Below are positions 11,841 to 21,385 of a stretch of 37,188 bases of DNA, one piece after another. Every line of letters starts with the position of its first letter. The stretch's first letter is position 1. The stretch is taken from the NCBI GenBank assembly GCA_022315425.1, contig JAIUPT010000005.1, positions 1 through 37,188 of the forward strand. The letters run 5' to 3'. A model generated the notes under the pieces. The model did not search any database and was not told where the DNA came from. It saw only the letters and a list, made by a program, of their open reading frames with translations. Source of the stretch: Pseudevernia furfuracea (taxonomy: Eukaryota; Ascomycota; Lecanoromycetes; Lecanorales; Parmeliaceae). The translations under genes and the position numbers were made by a program.

Positions 11841-11874
11841 TTTCACTAGCCCTGAGGGCTTCTGTCGCCCGCAG

Positions 11875-13378
11875 CAAAGCTAATGCGGCTTTTGTCGATG
11901 AAGAGTTATGATCTTGCGTTGGCATTGTACAAACAGGTAGGATGTTTGCGAAGTTTCTGTGTAACTGTGTGCCTCGCTCATCAACGCCTCAGTGTCGCTG
12001 CGACAGGCCAGTGACGCCAGTCCCAATGACCATCTCTGGTACTCTCAACACGACCGCCAGACACACATCAAGCTAGAGAACTACCTGGAAGCAGCTGAAG
12101 ACGCTGGCCAGGCCATCGAGCTAGACCCTAAGACAGGACGACACCACCACGAAAAGGGTGAGCTTGCAAGCATTTACCTATACTGGGTCTGCTAAGTGCT
12201 GCTATTACTGGCTCAACAGTGGACTGCATAGATAGACCTACGTCGAAGACATATGCCAGCCTGTGCGCCTTTCTGCAGGGTGGCTTTGTTCAACCTTGAG
12301 GAGTATGAGAGCGCAAGTCTGCCTTTGACAGCTGGCCAGCATTGGACCCCAAAAGCACGCACCTCTCACAAGACCTGGATACGCAAGGTGTGCAGCAGAG
12401 ATGGACGGTCGCACTCTTGTGACCTACTCAAGATCCTGCTCATAGTGGTGTTCGCTCTGTTCTGTCTCTGAGTTTGGAATGTCAGTACCGTTTACAGTGC
12501 AAACCTGTCTGGCATAGCATCTTTGAACATGCAGCAGAATAGTCAACAGTCACGCGTATCAGCTTGCACATGTCTATCTGTCAAAAAATCTGGCAAATAG
12601 CACTATTGGTTCTATGCAGATGAAGTAGAGGCAAATTCAGACTGGTATTCATGAACAGCAAAACCCACATCAACAATGGGTTTCCCAGCTCAGATGTTCC
12701 TCCCACTGTTTTGCTCAGGCAGCATCCGCCTCCACACAGCACCTCGGTCCTCCATGGGTCGGCCCAGTGGAGATGAAACCTCCATGTGGGTGGGGAGCGG
12801 AGGCGGCACGGTGCTTGCTGCGGCGGGGGGCGCGGCTGTGGCCCGACGCCCCAGTGGATCCCAATCAGCCAAAACTACAGTGTTGGGTTGTGCGTATCTG
12901 TGCAGTGTGACATCATCTTGCAGTCAAACAGTCTCTCTCACTCTGCATTTCATGCCTTGACATTCAGCCGTGGAGTGCAGGACAAGTGGACTGGACAATA
13001 TGGTGCTCTATCATTTACTGCATGTCAATGACAGGCACCTGGTGTAAAGAATACTACTTGCTATTTGGGCGCACTGATTAGCTACACCAGATTCACGATT
13101 CACTTTTTGTGACTCCTGCACCCATGTTTGACAAGTGCAGAAATCTCACTTTTGCTGACCTAAGCATGGCACGTTCACAAATGGATGACTGACCCAGGCG
13201 TGTTCTTACAGGTCATCTGTGGTTTCAATACCCAGAGTGTGGTTGAGGTTGCTGTTGTGGCACACGAACTATGACCAAGGAGCGTATAGACATCCAGAGT
13301 GACCGCAGCACCTGCGAGGGTGCTCAGGGATGCTGTGGCCAGCAGGAGTATGAGCTTGATGTGGACATGTATGGCCAG
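11875..13378 (+). CDS. SGT1: SGT1-like HSP90 co-chaperone (TPR and CS parts)
   Basis: Exon fragments follow plant SGT1. The first (about 11875-11936) gives KANAAFVDE then YDLALALYKQ, the first TPR helix pair, ending at a GT donor. The second (11993-12157) gives the second TPR: THIKLENYLEAAEDAGQAI followed by ELDPKTG. The third (12279-12387) gives VALFNLEEYESA...TWIRK, the third TPR, ending AAG|GTGTGC. The exon 13212-13378 encodes the start of the CS (p23-like) domain: RHLWFQ..TQSVVEVAVVAHEL, then TKERIDIQ, and EYELDVDMYGQ before GTGAGC. SGT1 is a cytosolic and nuclear adaptor linking HSP90 to SCF ubiquitin ligases and, in plants, to NLR immune receptors. A linker exon probably lies around 12690-12890. 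The rest of CS and the SGS domain were not found. Frame breaks occur near 11905, 12158/12279, 12320-12360, 13230 and 13272. No start codon is assigned. Confidence 0.72.
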
Positions 13379-13384
13379 GTGAGC

Positions 13385-13850
13385 TACTTCAGTTTCCTTT
13401 CACCTCCCTGTTTGGCCTACTCCCCTCGTTCAAAGTATGATACACAGATGCACTGCTCCTGCGAAGTCAAGCACCCTGCAGCAGTGCCAAGCACTTCAAA
13501 TTACACAATGAGTGATTCTGCCTCTCTTCAGTAGCCTATGCTGCTAACATTGAGGCTTGTGGGGTATGTGCTTGTTCTCACACACACAGGCATACTCCCA
13601 ATCACTGAGAGATGATACCCATTCAGTAGCCAAAAAAGTGTACCTTTGACTGATCGAGTTTCTCTATCTCCAGCAATGCACATTGCTAGTGCAAGAGCAG
13701 CAGACACAGGTTGTGGGCAGCGCCGACAGCAAGTAGCTCACTTGATGCGTTGTTGGACATTTGAGATGTCCTGTTTTCAACTCATGCTAGCACAGCAGTC
13801 GAACGCAGCATATTACTGTGCCTTAGTTGATATGCTCTGTGTGGCGATAC
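13385..13850. other. Stretch without an identified gene, downstream of the SGT1 CS exon
   Basis: Expected to contain the remaining SGT1 CS/SGS exons, but I could not find the conserved K-x-E-I or W-D-K-L blocks in any frame. Plausible acceptors (CTCTTCAG near 13531, CTATCTCCAG near 13673) exist without a recognisable exon after them. Confidence 0.35.
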
Positions 13851-13854
13851 TCAC

Positions 13855-14051
13855 AATGTCCGGCAGCGCACTCCAGGTGACCCAGCCCGGCAAGTAAGCA
13901 TGAGCTGCTGAAGAGCACGACTGTAGATACGGCTGAAGTAGAGTGATGCCATCAAGTGGCCAACGCCTTGAGAACGAGCAGCCAGAAGGCCGACGCCTAT
14001 CGCTAAGGGCACGACAATCCCACCCCGCCTGTGCAACAACCCAGCCGGCAT
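13855..14051 (-). CDS. Candidate first exon of a minus-strand membrane or secreted protein
   Basis: From ATG at 14051 the frame stays open to a good donor, ACATT|GTGAGT, at 13855/13854 (197 nt). The translation starts MPAGLLHRRGG followed by a hydrophobic anchor (IVVPLAIGVGLLAARS), then a basic, Ser-rich stretch. That is the profile of a signal-anchor exon. No following exon was identified, and the gene would converge on SGT1, so this is a structural guess only. Confidence 0.25.
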
Positions 14052-14940
14052 CACCCCTCCTCCTTCAACAAGAAACTGTTGACTGGTAGCTGGTGTTGTA
14101 AGTTACAATGCAGCTTTCTAGTAGCTGTGCATCAGCTGAGCTGGGCATTGCCTGCTGACTAGGACTGCTGACAATTGCTACTGCATAGATCAGTCCACAC
14201 AAGCTCTCTGTCTCTGATTAAGTTGCTTGCTCGTCGGCCCTTGACCTGCTGGGAGCATGTCAAGCTCTTTCCATCTGCATTGAGACACGGCTTGATGAAT
14301 GCCAGATCAATTGGTTTCATGCAGTGTGGTTTCAGCACAGTTGCATGCAGTGTGGTAACATGAGTACAGGATTTGTACCTGTTCATACGTTCACTCCATG
14401 CAATGTGGTGATATGTTTGCATGGACAAGCTGGAGAGTGAGATCAAGGAAGGAGGAGAAGGATGAGAAGCTGGAGGGGCGATGCTGCTCTGCAGCAGCTG
14501 TGCAAGCGCATCTAGGGTGGGGCAGAACACCGCGCAGGACACCAGGCGTCGCCTAATGAACAACTCTTTGCCAGGATACACTGACTGCAGTAGGATACGC
14601 TTGCGTCAGACACATGGCAAAACTTGCTGGCTGCATCCTGCTATCTGATGCAATACCCCTGCGACCCAGCATTTTACCAAACTTTGCAAATGAGTGTATC
14701 CTTTGGAAAGTGCATCTGAGATTCAATCTGTAAAGGAAATTACTGCTGAGTCATAGTGTCAGGGCATCAAGGTCATGCATATACAAGTGCTAGCCTCTGT
14801 TGAGGCAAGTCAGGTCTGCATTGTTGCCTCAGCTGAAGCAGGCTATTGGATCTGATGTTTTATGCATTTGTGTATCAGCAAGTCAAAGACGGCTGTCCCA
14901 GCAATCAAAGATACGATTATTTTGCAGTTTGTGGCTGACC

Positions 14941-15019
14941 CTTGGGAGCAAGTGACGCAGCATTTGTGCAAGCATGACTCTTGGGAGCAAGTGATGCAGC
15001 ATTTGTGCAAGCAATGACT
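14941..15019. repeat. 39/40-bp tandem duplication
   Basis: CTTGGGAGCAAGTGA(C/T)GCAG continues to CAAGCA(A)TGACT and occurs at 14941-14979 and again at 14980-15019. The copies differ by one substitution and one inserted A. On the minus strand this gives a repeated ACTNAASLAPK peptide, but the indel changes frame after the second copy. Confidence 0.9.
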
Positions 15020-17304
15020 GCAGCATTATGTGCTGAGAAGGTGGCCTGATGCAGGAATCTAATGGCACTGTGCTGTCCACCAACTGGAAGGATATTAGGC
15101 AAGAACCTACAGAGTGCACCCTCCCACTGGCATGGAGGCAAAGAAGTAAGCATCATGTGATACAACTCAAAACTGCTGACTGAAGCAATTGCTGTTAAGA
15201 TGTTGCCCTGTCGGCTGATGACACTGTTTTTGCAATGTCCTGATCTTGTGGGACATGGCCTGCAGGTATGGCAAGGAGTAAGTGCCACACAGGTTTTGAG
15301 CAAACAGCTGCAGAGATGGTCTGTCGACACTTAGTGTTCTTGTTGGATGTGGTGGTTTGTTTAGCAACCCTTTGCAGCCTTAGTGTCCTAGGCACATCTT
15401 GTCAAAGGCTTGTAGCAGCAATGTGGTTCTGAAGGTAGCATGGGTCCTGTGTGGCCAGGTATTGTTTTTGCTCGCTCTTGTGTTATTAGGTCGAATGCCT
15501 GGACTCTAGACACAGATCCTTCAGGAGGGAAGAATACAATGAATGCCCCCTTTTGTATAACAGAAGGCATGCAGTAAGCGAGCATAGCAATTACCATATG
15601 ATGATATTCTTAAATTCGCTGATACACTGCACCCTATGCCTGCATTTCAAATGATGTGCAATCTTCTTGTAACAGTGCAAGGCTGCTAACAATGTTGGCT
15701 TTGCACAAAGTTGCATCCAGTACAGATGCAAAGTCCATCATGTTGTAGATTTGAGGCCAGCTTTGACTGTGGCTGATCACACTCACACTGATGACTAGTC
15801 ATTAGTGGTTGACTCCTGCGTCCGTGTCTGCTCAAGCCTTGCCTCCCAGCAGGACTTGTTCAGCTGCCACACACCTTGATACCTGCATCAGCGCTGCCTC
15901 TCAAGACACCGGCTGTGAAGTATACAAAGCCAGACAAAAGCACTGGAAGGGTCTGCACAGATCCATAAGCAAGGAAATGCGGCCTGTACAGCCTTGGGCT
16001 TGCACCTCATCTCTTGCAAATTGCACACAGCCCCAGTGTCCAGCCTCATTTGAACACTGCTCATACAGAAGCTGCCCAAAGACTTTTGAGCGGCACAATA
16101 CGAAACATAGTCAGACAGGCACATTTGTTGGCAAGATCAGCGCCTGGTTTCTCCTGTTGCAAAGTCATCAGAAGGTGCATGTTGGGAATGTGCATCCTGG
16201 GAACATGTCTCTGAGGTCCATTTATGAAGGCAGCAAGGGCATGCTGACCTGGAGTTTCTGTACTGGCCTATGGCTCCTTGGCGTTGCAAGGCCATGACAC
16301 ATCCAGCACTGAGATTGGCTCCAGCTCCTCCATGCCATCCTCGTAATCCTACATTAAGTATCCAAGCTACATTTATTATCATTGTTGCTTTCATTGTCAC
16401 GCATCAAGTCATGGGGATAAAATCCGAATGTGTCTCCTCCCTTAGGAGCCCTACACCCTACATAGAGTGACAGGTTCAAGGTTCTCCCAACATAATGTCA
16501 GGATGTCAGTTTGCGGTAGCCCGGGCACTTCAAAGTGGCCTCTGTTGTGTTGTATAATGCATTGCTTACTGCTAGGACAACAGTCAATGATACTTGCGAG
16601 CACCCAAAGGCAGGAATACAGGGCATGTCTGTTGTTCAATGCTCCAAAGTTGGGACATTCACAACACATGCCACACAAAAAGCTGCACTTGCTGAAGCAG
16701 GCATGCCTCGAGTCAGAACATCAGCCGATTGTGCATCTTGAGGATCAATATTGGCTCTGTCTCAAGATTGCCCTGTCTCGGAATCAGAGAGAGAGGGAAT
16801 CTAGCCAAGGAGGAGGGTCTTACCTTACAGGGAAGTTGGTTGGGCAGAGGCACCATGCAGTTTCAAGGCCGCCACATCACATGCCCTGGCTGCAACGCTC
16901 TCCTGGCTGAACATGCCCAAGAAGTGTTCCCCTTCCTGCTCAAACACAGCACCTTTTGAAACTGTAGCTACAACTTTTATGCCAACATAACACATCATGA
17001 GCGACATGGTCAAACAGCTGAATGAGCTTCAGCAGCCTTAGCTGAACCATTTGTTCAAACACTTCATGTTGATTCAATACATGACTTCTCTGCAGGGTTG
17101 AGTACATACAGTCCTGAGTAGCTTTTGTGAGAGGTCCGATTTCAGCAGCCAACATGCCAATAGTCATTGCTTGCAGCAGAACTACTTGTCGGGAAGGCAT
17201 CAGTGCAGGTGTCCACATGCACACAGCATACTGCTCAGATGCCTAACACAGCTGCTACCGTCGCTGCCAAAGCGACCTGCTGCGCAAACATAGCTGCCAG
17301 TGAG

Positions 17305-17450
17305 TATGACATAATGTGAGATGACATAACGTGTGATTTATAACATGAGATGACACCACGGGAGGTGACATGATGTGAGATGACATAATGTGAGATGACA
17401 TGATGTTGAGGCAACATGATGTGAGATGACATGATGTGAAACAACTAAAA
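17305..17450. repeat. Degenerate tandem repeat of a GTGAGATGACAT core
   Basis: GTGAGATGACAT or close variants (GTGATTTATAACAT, GAGGTGACATGAT, TTGAGGCAACATGAT) recur about every 15-20 bases, around eight times. The low-complexity peptides read from it (His/Ser/Met-rich on the minus strand) are artefacts of the repeat. Confidence 0.8.
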
Positions 17451-17767
17451 AAGTCGCCCTGACATAGTGTATAATGACACGAAGACAATCAGGCACCAGT
17501 GTGCAGAGAGCTGGACAGCAGGAGCATTAGCTTACATCCTTCTCAGCTTTTGGAATGGAAGCCTGCCACTGCACAGACCAGCGCTGTCGAGACACCCCCT
17601 TGAATGAGTGATCATCATCTCGCTGCAGAACACACCACCACGAATACCTCACTGTCATCACTTATTAAACTGCCAGTATCCGAAGTGTGTGTACATAGCA
17701 AAAACACCCCAGTGGGCTACAACAGGCCAATGCCATAAGACCAAACAGAGCATCATTGTCAAATGAG

Positions 17768-17842
17768 AGTGTGCCCTTGTAGAGTGTGCCCTTGTAGAGT
17801 GTGCCCTTGTAGAATGTGCCCTTGTAGAGTGTGCCCTTGTAG
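17768..17842. repeat. Five copies of a 15-bp tandem repeat
   Basis: The unit AGTGTGCCCTTGTAG is repeated five times head to tail at 17768-17842; only the fourth copy differs (AATGTGCCCTTGTAG). The unit length is a multiple of three. On the minus strand it encodes a repeating (Y)KGT(L/F) pentapeptide with no stop, and the open frame extends about 25 codons beyond. On the plus strand it reads C-x-C-R-V/M-C-P. Whether either strand is translated is unknown. Confidence 0.95.
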
Positions 17843-18020
17843 TTTTCTTCTGCCAGCATCAAAGGATGTGCACCCCAAATGGGGCACAGCGCTGCAGAAG
17901 ACTGTAGCAATTGAGCTGTACCGGCTTGAAGTCTTCATATCTGAACACAGGCGGTCGCTTGGTGGCAGTCCTCAGCAGCTTCCTTGACAACTCCATTCAG
18001 GATGCCACCAAACCCCTGTC

Positions 18021-18608
18021 TCACTGCCAGCCTGCCACCCTGGCCACCACTAACCTGAGCTGTGGCAAGTCTGCCTGGCACTGTTGCGGACTAGCCAGGC
18101 TGTGGCTGCCAATGCTGAGAGGCCTGACCACAGCTGTGGAGACAGACTGGTGTGCCCTGTTAGGTGCAGTGAGTAAGGGCCTTTGGGAGTCTGACTTTAT
18201 GGGCAGGTGGGGGTCTAGTCCGGCTAGAGCCCTTGCCCCCACTGCTTCAGGGGCTGTCAGCTGCATGCTCCCCTTGCACTGGACCCCTTGCAAGACCCCT
18301 GCTGGAAGGGCCGCAAACTTCCCATGCATGTCTGCATTCTCAAAGGCAGGCCCAACAACCTGGTTCCCATTGCTCTGCTGCACTGCAGACATGGTAATGC
18401 CAGCAGCTGTGTGCTGACTGTAGCTGTTGCCGGGCATTGTACAAGCAAGCTGAACAGGTTCTGCCTGGCGTGGTGATGTGTCAGGTGCTTGGTCAGGATC
18501 AGGCAACAGAGGTGCGTCCAACAGAGCTGTGAAGCCACCACAGAGGGGTTGAGGTTGTGCCAGGAGGGCGCCATGTGGGGCCGGAGCAAGGTAGCCTTGT
18601 GGAGGCAC
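18021..18608 (-). CDS. Pro/Gln/Ala-rich ORF, candidate exon of unknown gene
   Basis: 195 codons are open on the minus strand. The translation is rich in Pro, Gln, Ala and Leu, with few charged residues and no domain (for example LLAQPQPLCGGFTALLDAPL). The composition is like the disordered part of a regulatory protein. A separate minus-strand exon candidate upstream (19232-19052) reads NTGKMLVYGKAMAHRTTHVE then LPSVSALFTDISSRVSQ, ending at AAAG|GTGGGC. The two might belong to one gene lying downstream of the glutamine-rich protein. I recognise neither. The opposite strand is also open for long stretches here, so strand is uncertain. Confidence 0.3.
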   Translation of the reverse strand: MPPQGYLAPAPHGALLAQPQPLCGGFTALLDAPLLPDPDQAPDTSPRQAEPVQLACTMPGNSYSQHTAAGITMSAVQQSNGNQVVGPAFENADMHGKFAALPAGVLQGVQCKGSMQLTAPEAVGARALAGLDPHLPIKSDSQRPLLTAPNRAHQSVSTAVVRPLSIGSHSLASPQQCQADLPQLRLVVARVAGWQ

Positions 18609-19051
18609 AGCAGGGGGCGGTGTGCTACTGGTGCTCCGTCTCCTTCTTCTTTGAGCTGCTTTGCCTGCCAGACTAGAAGGCTGCTGCTACATAACACATG
18701 AGACAGACTCAAACATTGATGAAGTCCTGCAAATGGCCAGCTCACCTGCTGAAAATTGCAGATTTAAACTGTGCAACAAACACACTGTCACATCCACTAC
18801 AAAACCACGTCTTTCGTTTTCCTCAAGAGCATGGGGCAGGCACTGTCCATGCTGCATACACTTTAGTAGAAGGCTTGATAAGCAGCAATGCCTGAACCCT
18901 GCCTTCCAGAGCACGATGCAACCCAGTGTAAATCCATACAACAGCAGACTGGCAGACACGTCCATCTTCATATACCCAGCAAAGAGTGTTGACGGGATGC
19001 AGGCAGAACAGCATTGGCCTTGAAACGTTTTGCTCACTTCAACACCTTAGC

Positions 19052-19232
19052 ATTGCCCACCTTTGGGGGTGTAGCAGATGCGAGCCAGCTTTTTCTGTGA
19101 CACTCTTGAGCTGATGTCGGTGAACAGGGCAGAGACACTTGGCAGCTCCACATGGGTAGTGCGGTGAGCCATGGCTTTGCCATACACCAGCATCTTGCCC
19201 GTGTTCGGGCTGCACCACACCACACACAGCAA
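19052..19232 (-). CDS. Candidate exon, unidentified protein
   Basis: The minus strand reads CSPNTGKMLVYGKAMAHRTT, then HVELPSVSALFTDISS and KKLARICYTPK, and closes on a splice-like AAAG|GTGGGC at about 19060. Composition and periodicity look protein-like (a beta-hairpin followed by an amphipathic helix), unlike the neighbouring intergenic ORFs, but I cannot name a family. Confidence 0.3.
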
Positions 19233-19583
19233 CTAGTGCACTATTTATGATGCTGGAAGGCTTGCTGGCTACTGGGACTGCAGCATTTTGTACAGAACTA
19301 TGCTGACATCCCCTACAATCCTCTTGCCTGACATGTGCTACAGAAAACACCAGAGGCATGATGTATACTTGAATGGTGACGACTCTGTACACAGCAGCAC
19401 AGTTATTATGACACGCTCAATCACCGCTGTCAAGGTCATGGTACAGAGAATAGCATTCCAAACGAGTTGTAGAGCAAGACTCCTAAGCCTAGATATAAGC
19501 CACAAATGCGTGCCTAATTGCACCAATGCGCCACTGACAAAGCAGATGTGATTAGGCTGTAGGCTTACTCAATTGTAGAATCA

Positions 19584-20478
19584 CTAGAGGTCTTTCTGAT
19601 GACATTGGGCAAGGCTGTGGGGACTGGACAGGAGTCTGCCCATTGGAGGCTGCCTGCCTGGACCCTGATGGAAACCTAAAGGTGCAGAGTGCAAGGGCTG
19701 CAACCCAGTCTCTTGTGGGCCATAGCAGCTTGCTTGCTGCTGCTGCTGCTGATGATGTTGAAGTCCACCTAAGAAGTGCTGGTATTCACGTACACTGCTG
19801 TAATGCTGCTGCTGTTCATGACCCTGATAGCTCTGCTGTTCATGTGCACTGCTGTAATGTTGCTGCTCTTCATGAACCTGATAGATCTGCTGTTCATCCT
19901 GACGCTGACTCTGACAGTGCTGAAATATGGCCTCATTTGGAAGCAGCCGATTTTCTTGTCTATGAAGAGTTTTGTCAGGCAGGTGCTGCTGGGCTGCAGT
20001 GGGCATATGCTGTGACTGGGGAGTGTCAGGCTGCAAATCCAGTGCCTGCATGTCCTGGCCGCTGTCAAACGACATTGCTGGCAAGTTCAGGATTGCGTCC
20101 AGAGACTGCGGTGACATCAGATCATCTGAAGCCAGCAGCTGCGAGATGGATTGCTCTTTGTCTAGTATAAGCGGCGGTGCACTCTGCTGCTGAACAGGCT
20201 CAGATGGCAGGTGGTGCGCGTCACCCGGCCAAACAGCTCTGCAGGTTGGATGCCGAACAGGTTTGTAGAATGGCTGGTGGTGTGCTGCTGGCTGCATGAT
20301 GGCGCTCATCAGGACTGTTACTATTTTGAGAACTGCTGCAAATGTGTGCAGCGCTCTGCTGCTGACCAAATGTGACTGTGTCAGGCAGGGATACTACAGG
20401 TGAATGTGACAGTGCGTGCAGGCTCCTGACAGCTGATGCTGCTGAGTCTTCAGGACCTTGCCAATCTGCAATATGCAC
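19584..20478 (-). CDS. Glutamine-rich protein, possible transcriptional regulator (3' exons)
   Basis: The last exon stays open for about 260 codons to TAG at 19584-19586. It contains ISQLLASDDLMSPQSLDAIL, an acidic-hydrophobic segment of activation-domain type, then a Gln/His/Tyr-rich region with two repeats of the type HEQQ(Q/S)..QHYSS and a run of six Gln. Upstream, an exon beginning after TTGCAG near 20469 (DWQGPEDSAASAVRSLHALS) is in another frame; a 1-nt break or unrecognised intron lies near 20230-20300. A further exon candidate at 20970-20698 starts MQHISHVKTEC and ends DDNSL before GTAAGC. I see no DNA-binding domain, so the regulatory role is inferred from composition alone. If its start is near 20970 it is divergent from the PNGase gene at 21386. 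Confidence 0.45.
19793..19900. repeat. Two copies of a 54-bp repeat inside the Gln-rich coding sequence
   Basis: The unit starting CACTGCTGTAATG and containing CTGCTGTTCATG occurs at 19793-19846 and 19847-19900 with a few substitutions. The length is a multiple of three, so the minus-strand frame is kept and gives an 18-residue Gln/His/Ser/Tyr repeat. A (CTG)5-like tract lies just before it at 19738-19752, the poly-Gln run. Confidence 0.85.
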
Positions 20479-21385
20479 AGGATTGAGAACACTCTATTAT
20501 CAATTCAACTGAGAGAGCAGAGCTCGTGAAGCAGCAAGCAAGTCACCTTCGACCTGACCAGTCAGGCCAGCAGGTGAGCTCTGCCAGCTAGCAGACGGTA
20601 GTGGGTGTACATTTGTTGCAGCATGTGGCAGACTGCAAACATGAAAATTTCAGGCTATTCTGCTTTACATCAGTGGCACCAGCAATGACTGCATGCTTAC
20701 AAGCTATTGTCGTCCTGGTCCGGATCTATGCCTTGGAGCAAAGCTTCCATTTGTGGCAGCTCGAAGCTGATGACCTTGTCTTGCTGTCCAAACGATCTAT
20801 TTGTGGGAACAGAGCTGTCCCACATAACCTCTTTTTCGCCTTTTCTTGTGTACTCCAGTGGATGTTGTGTTGTTTTCGTTTCCTCCTCTTGAACGCACAA
20901 GGACCCGTGATCGCATGACCAAGTTCGCCGGTCCACACACTCTGTCTTCACATGGCTTATGTGTTGCATAAGCTTGCTATAGCATTGTCTCGAGAGTTGG
21001 CAATATCGCCAGCTTCGACCTGACGTCCTATGTCCCAGATCTTGTGGAGACAAGAGCTGTCAGCACATCAGGTATTCGAAGCTGCCGCGGTATTCTCTTC
21101 TGAGCAAGGCAGAACTCCGCACAGAGCAAGTCGCCAGTGCGCCAGAGAGACAAATTGCCTAAGGTCGCCGGCTAGGATGGCCTCGGAACAAATCGAACTT
21201 CACACCTGTCGTAACAGATTTGAACACCTCGTTCAACCTGGTCGTGAAGAGAGGAGCATGTCATCATGTGCTGCTGGCCGTAACAAGATTGTGATTGCTT
21301 CATTAAGCAATTGTTGAAGGTGGCCGAATCTACACTAGCCGGCAGCGCTGTCAGTTCCTGTCAGATCAGTGCGATAACCACTACG

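Larger units (their letters stand above)
14160..17760. other. Region with only weak coding hints
   Basis: Long ORFs exist on both strands (minus 14159-14581; plus 15809-16297 and 16467-16910) but none shows a domain I trust. On the minus strand 15597-15391 reads SVSRVQAFDLITQERAKTIP then GHTGPM, which resembles one WD40 repeat (x-x-FD-x-x-T...GH-x-G-x). A second WD-like hint follows at 15230-15160 (KTVSSADR, other frame). A minus-strand WD40 gene is possible but not established. Confidence 0.3.

Noticed and set aside
15809..16297. Cys/His-rich plus-strand ORF resembling C2H2 (CSYRSCPKTFERH) or MYND (QKHWKGLH) zinc fingers
   Set aside because: The distance from Phe to the first His is far too short for C2H2, and the other MYND cysteines are not spaced correctly in any frame.
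17305..17842. Possible CRISPR array
   Set aside because: The repeats are short, contiguous or degenerate with no unique spacers, and the DNA is eukaryotic.
18021..18417. Plus-strand 168-codon ORF opposite the Pro/Gln-rich one
   Set aside because: No domain; Cys/Trp-rich translation typical of an antisense shadow. The minus strand is preferred, weakly.
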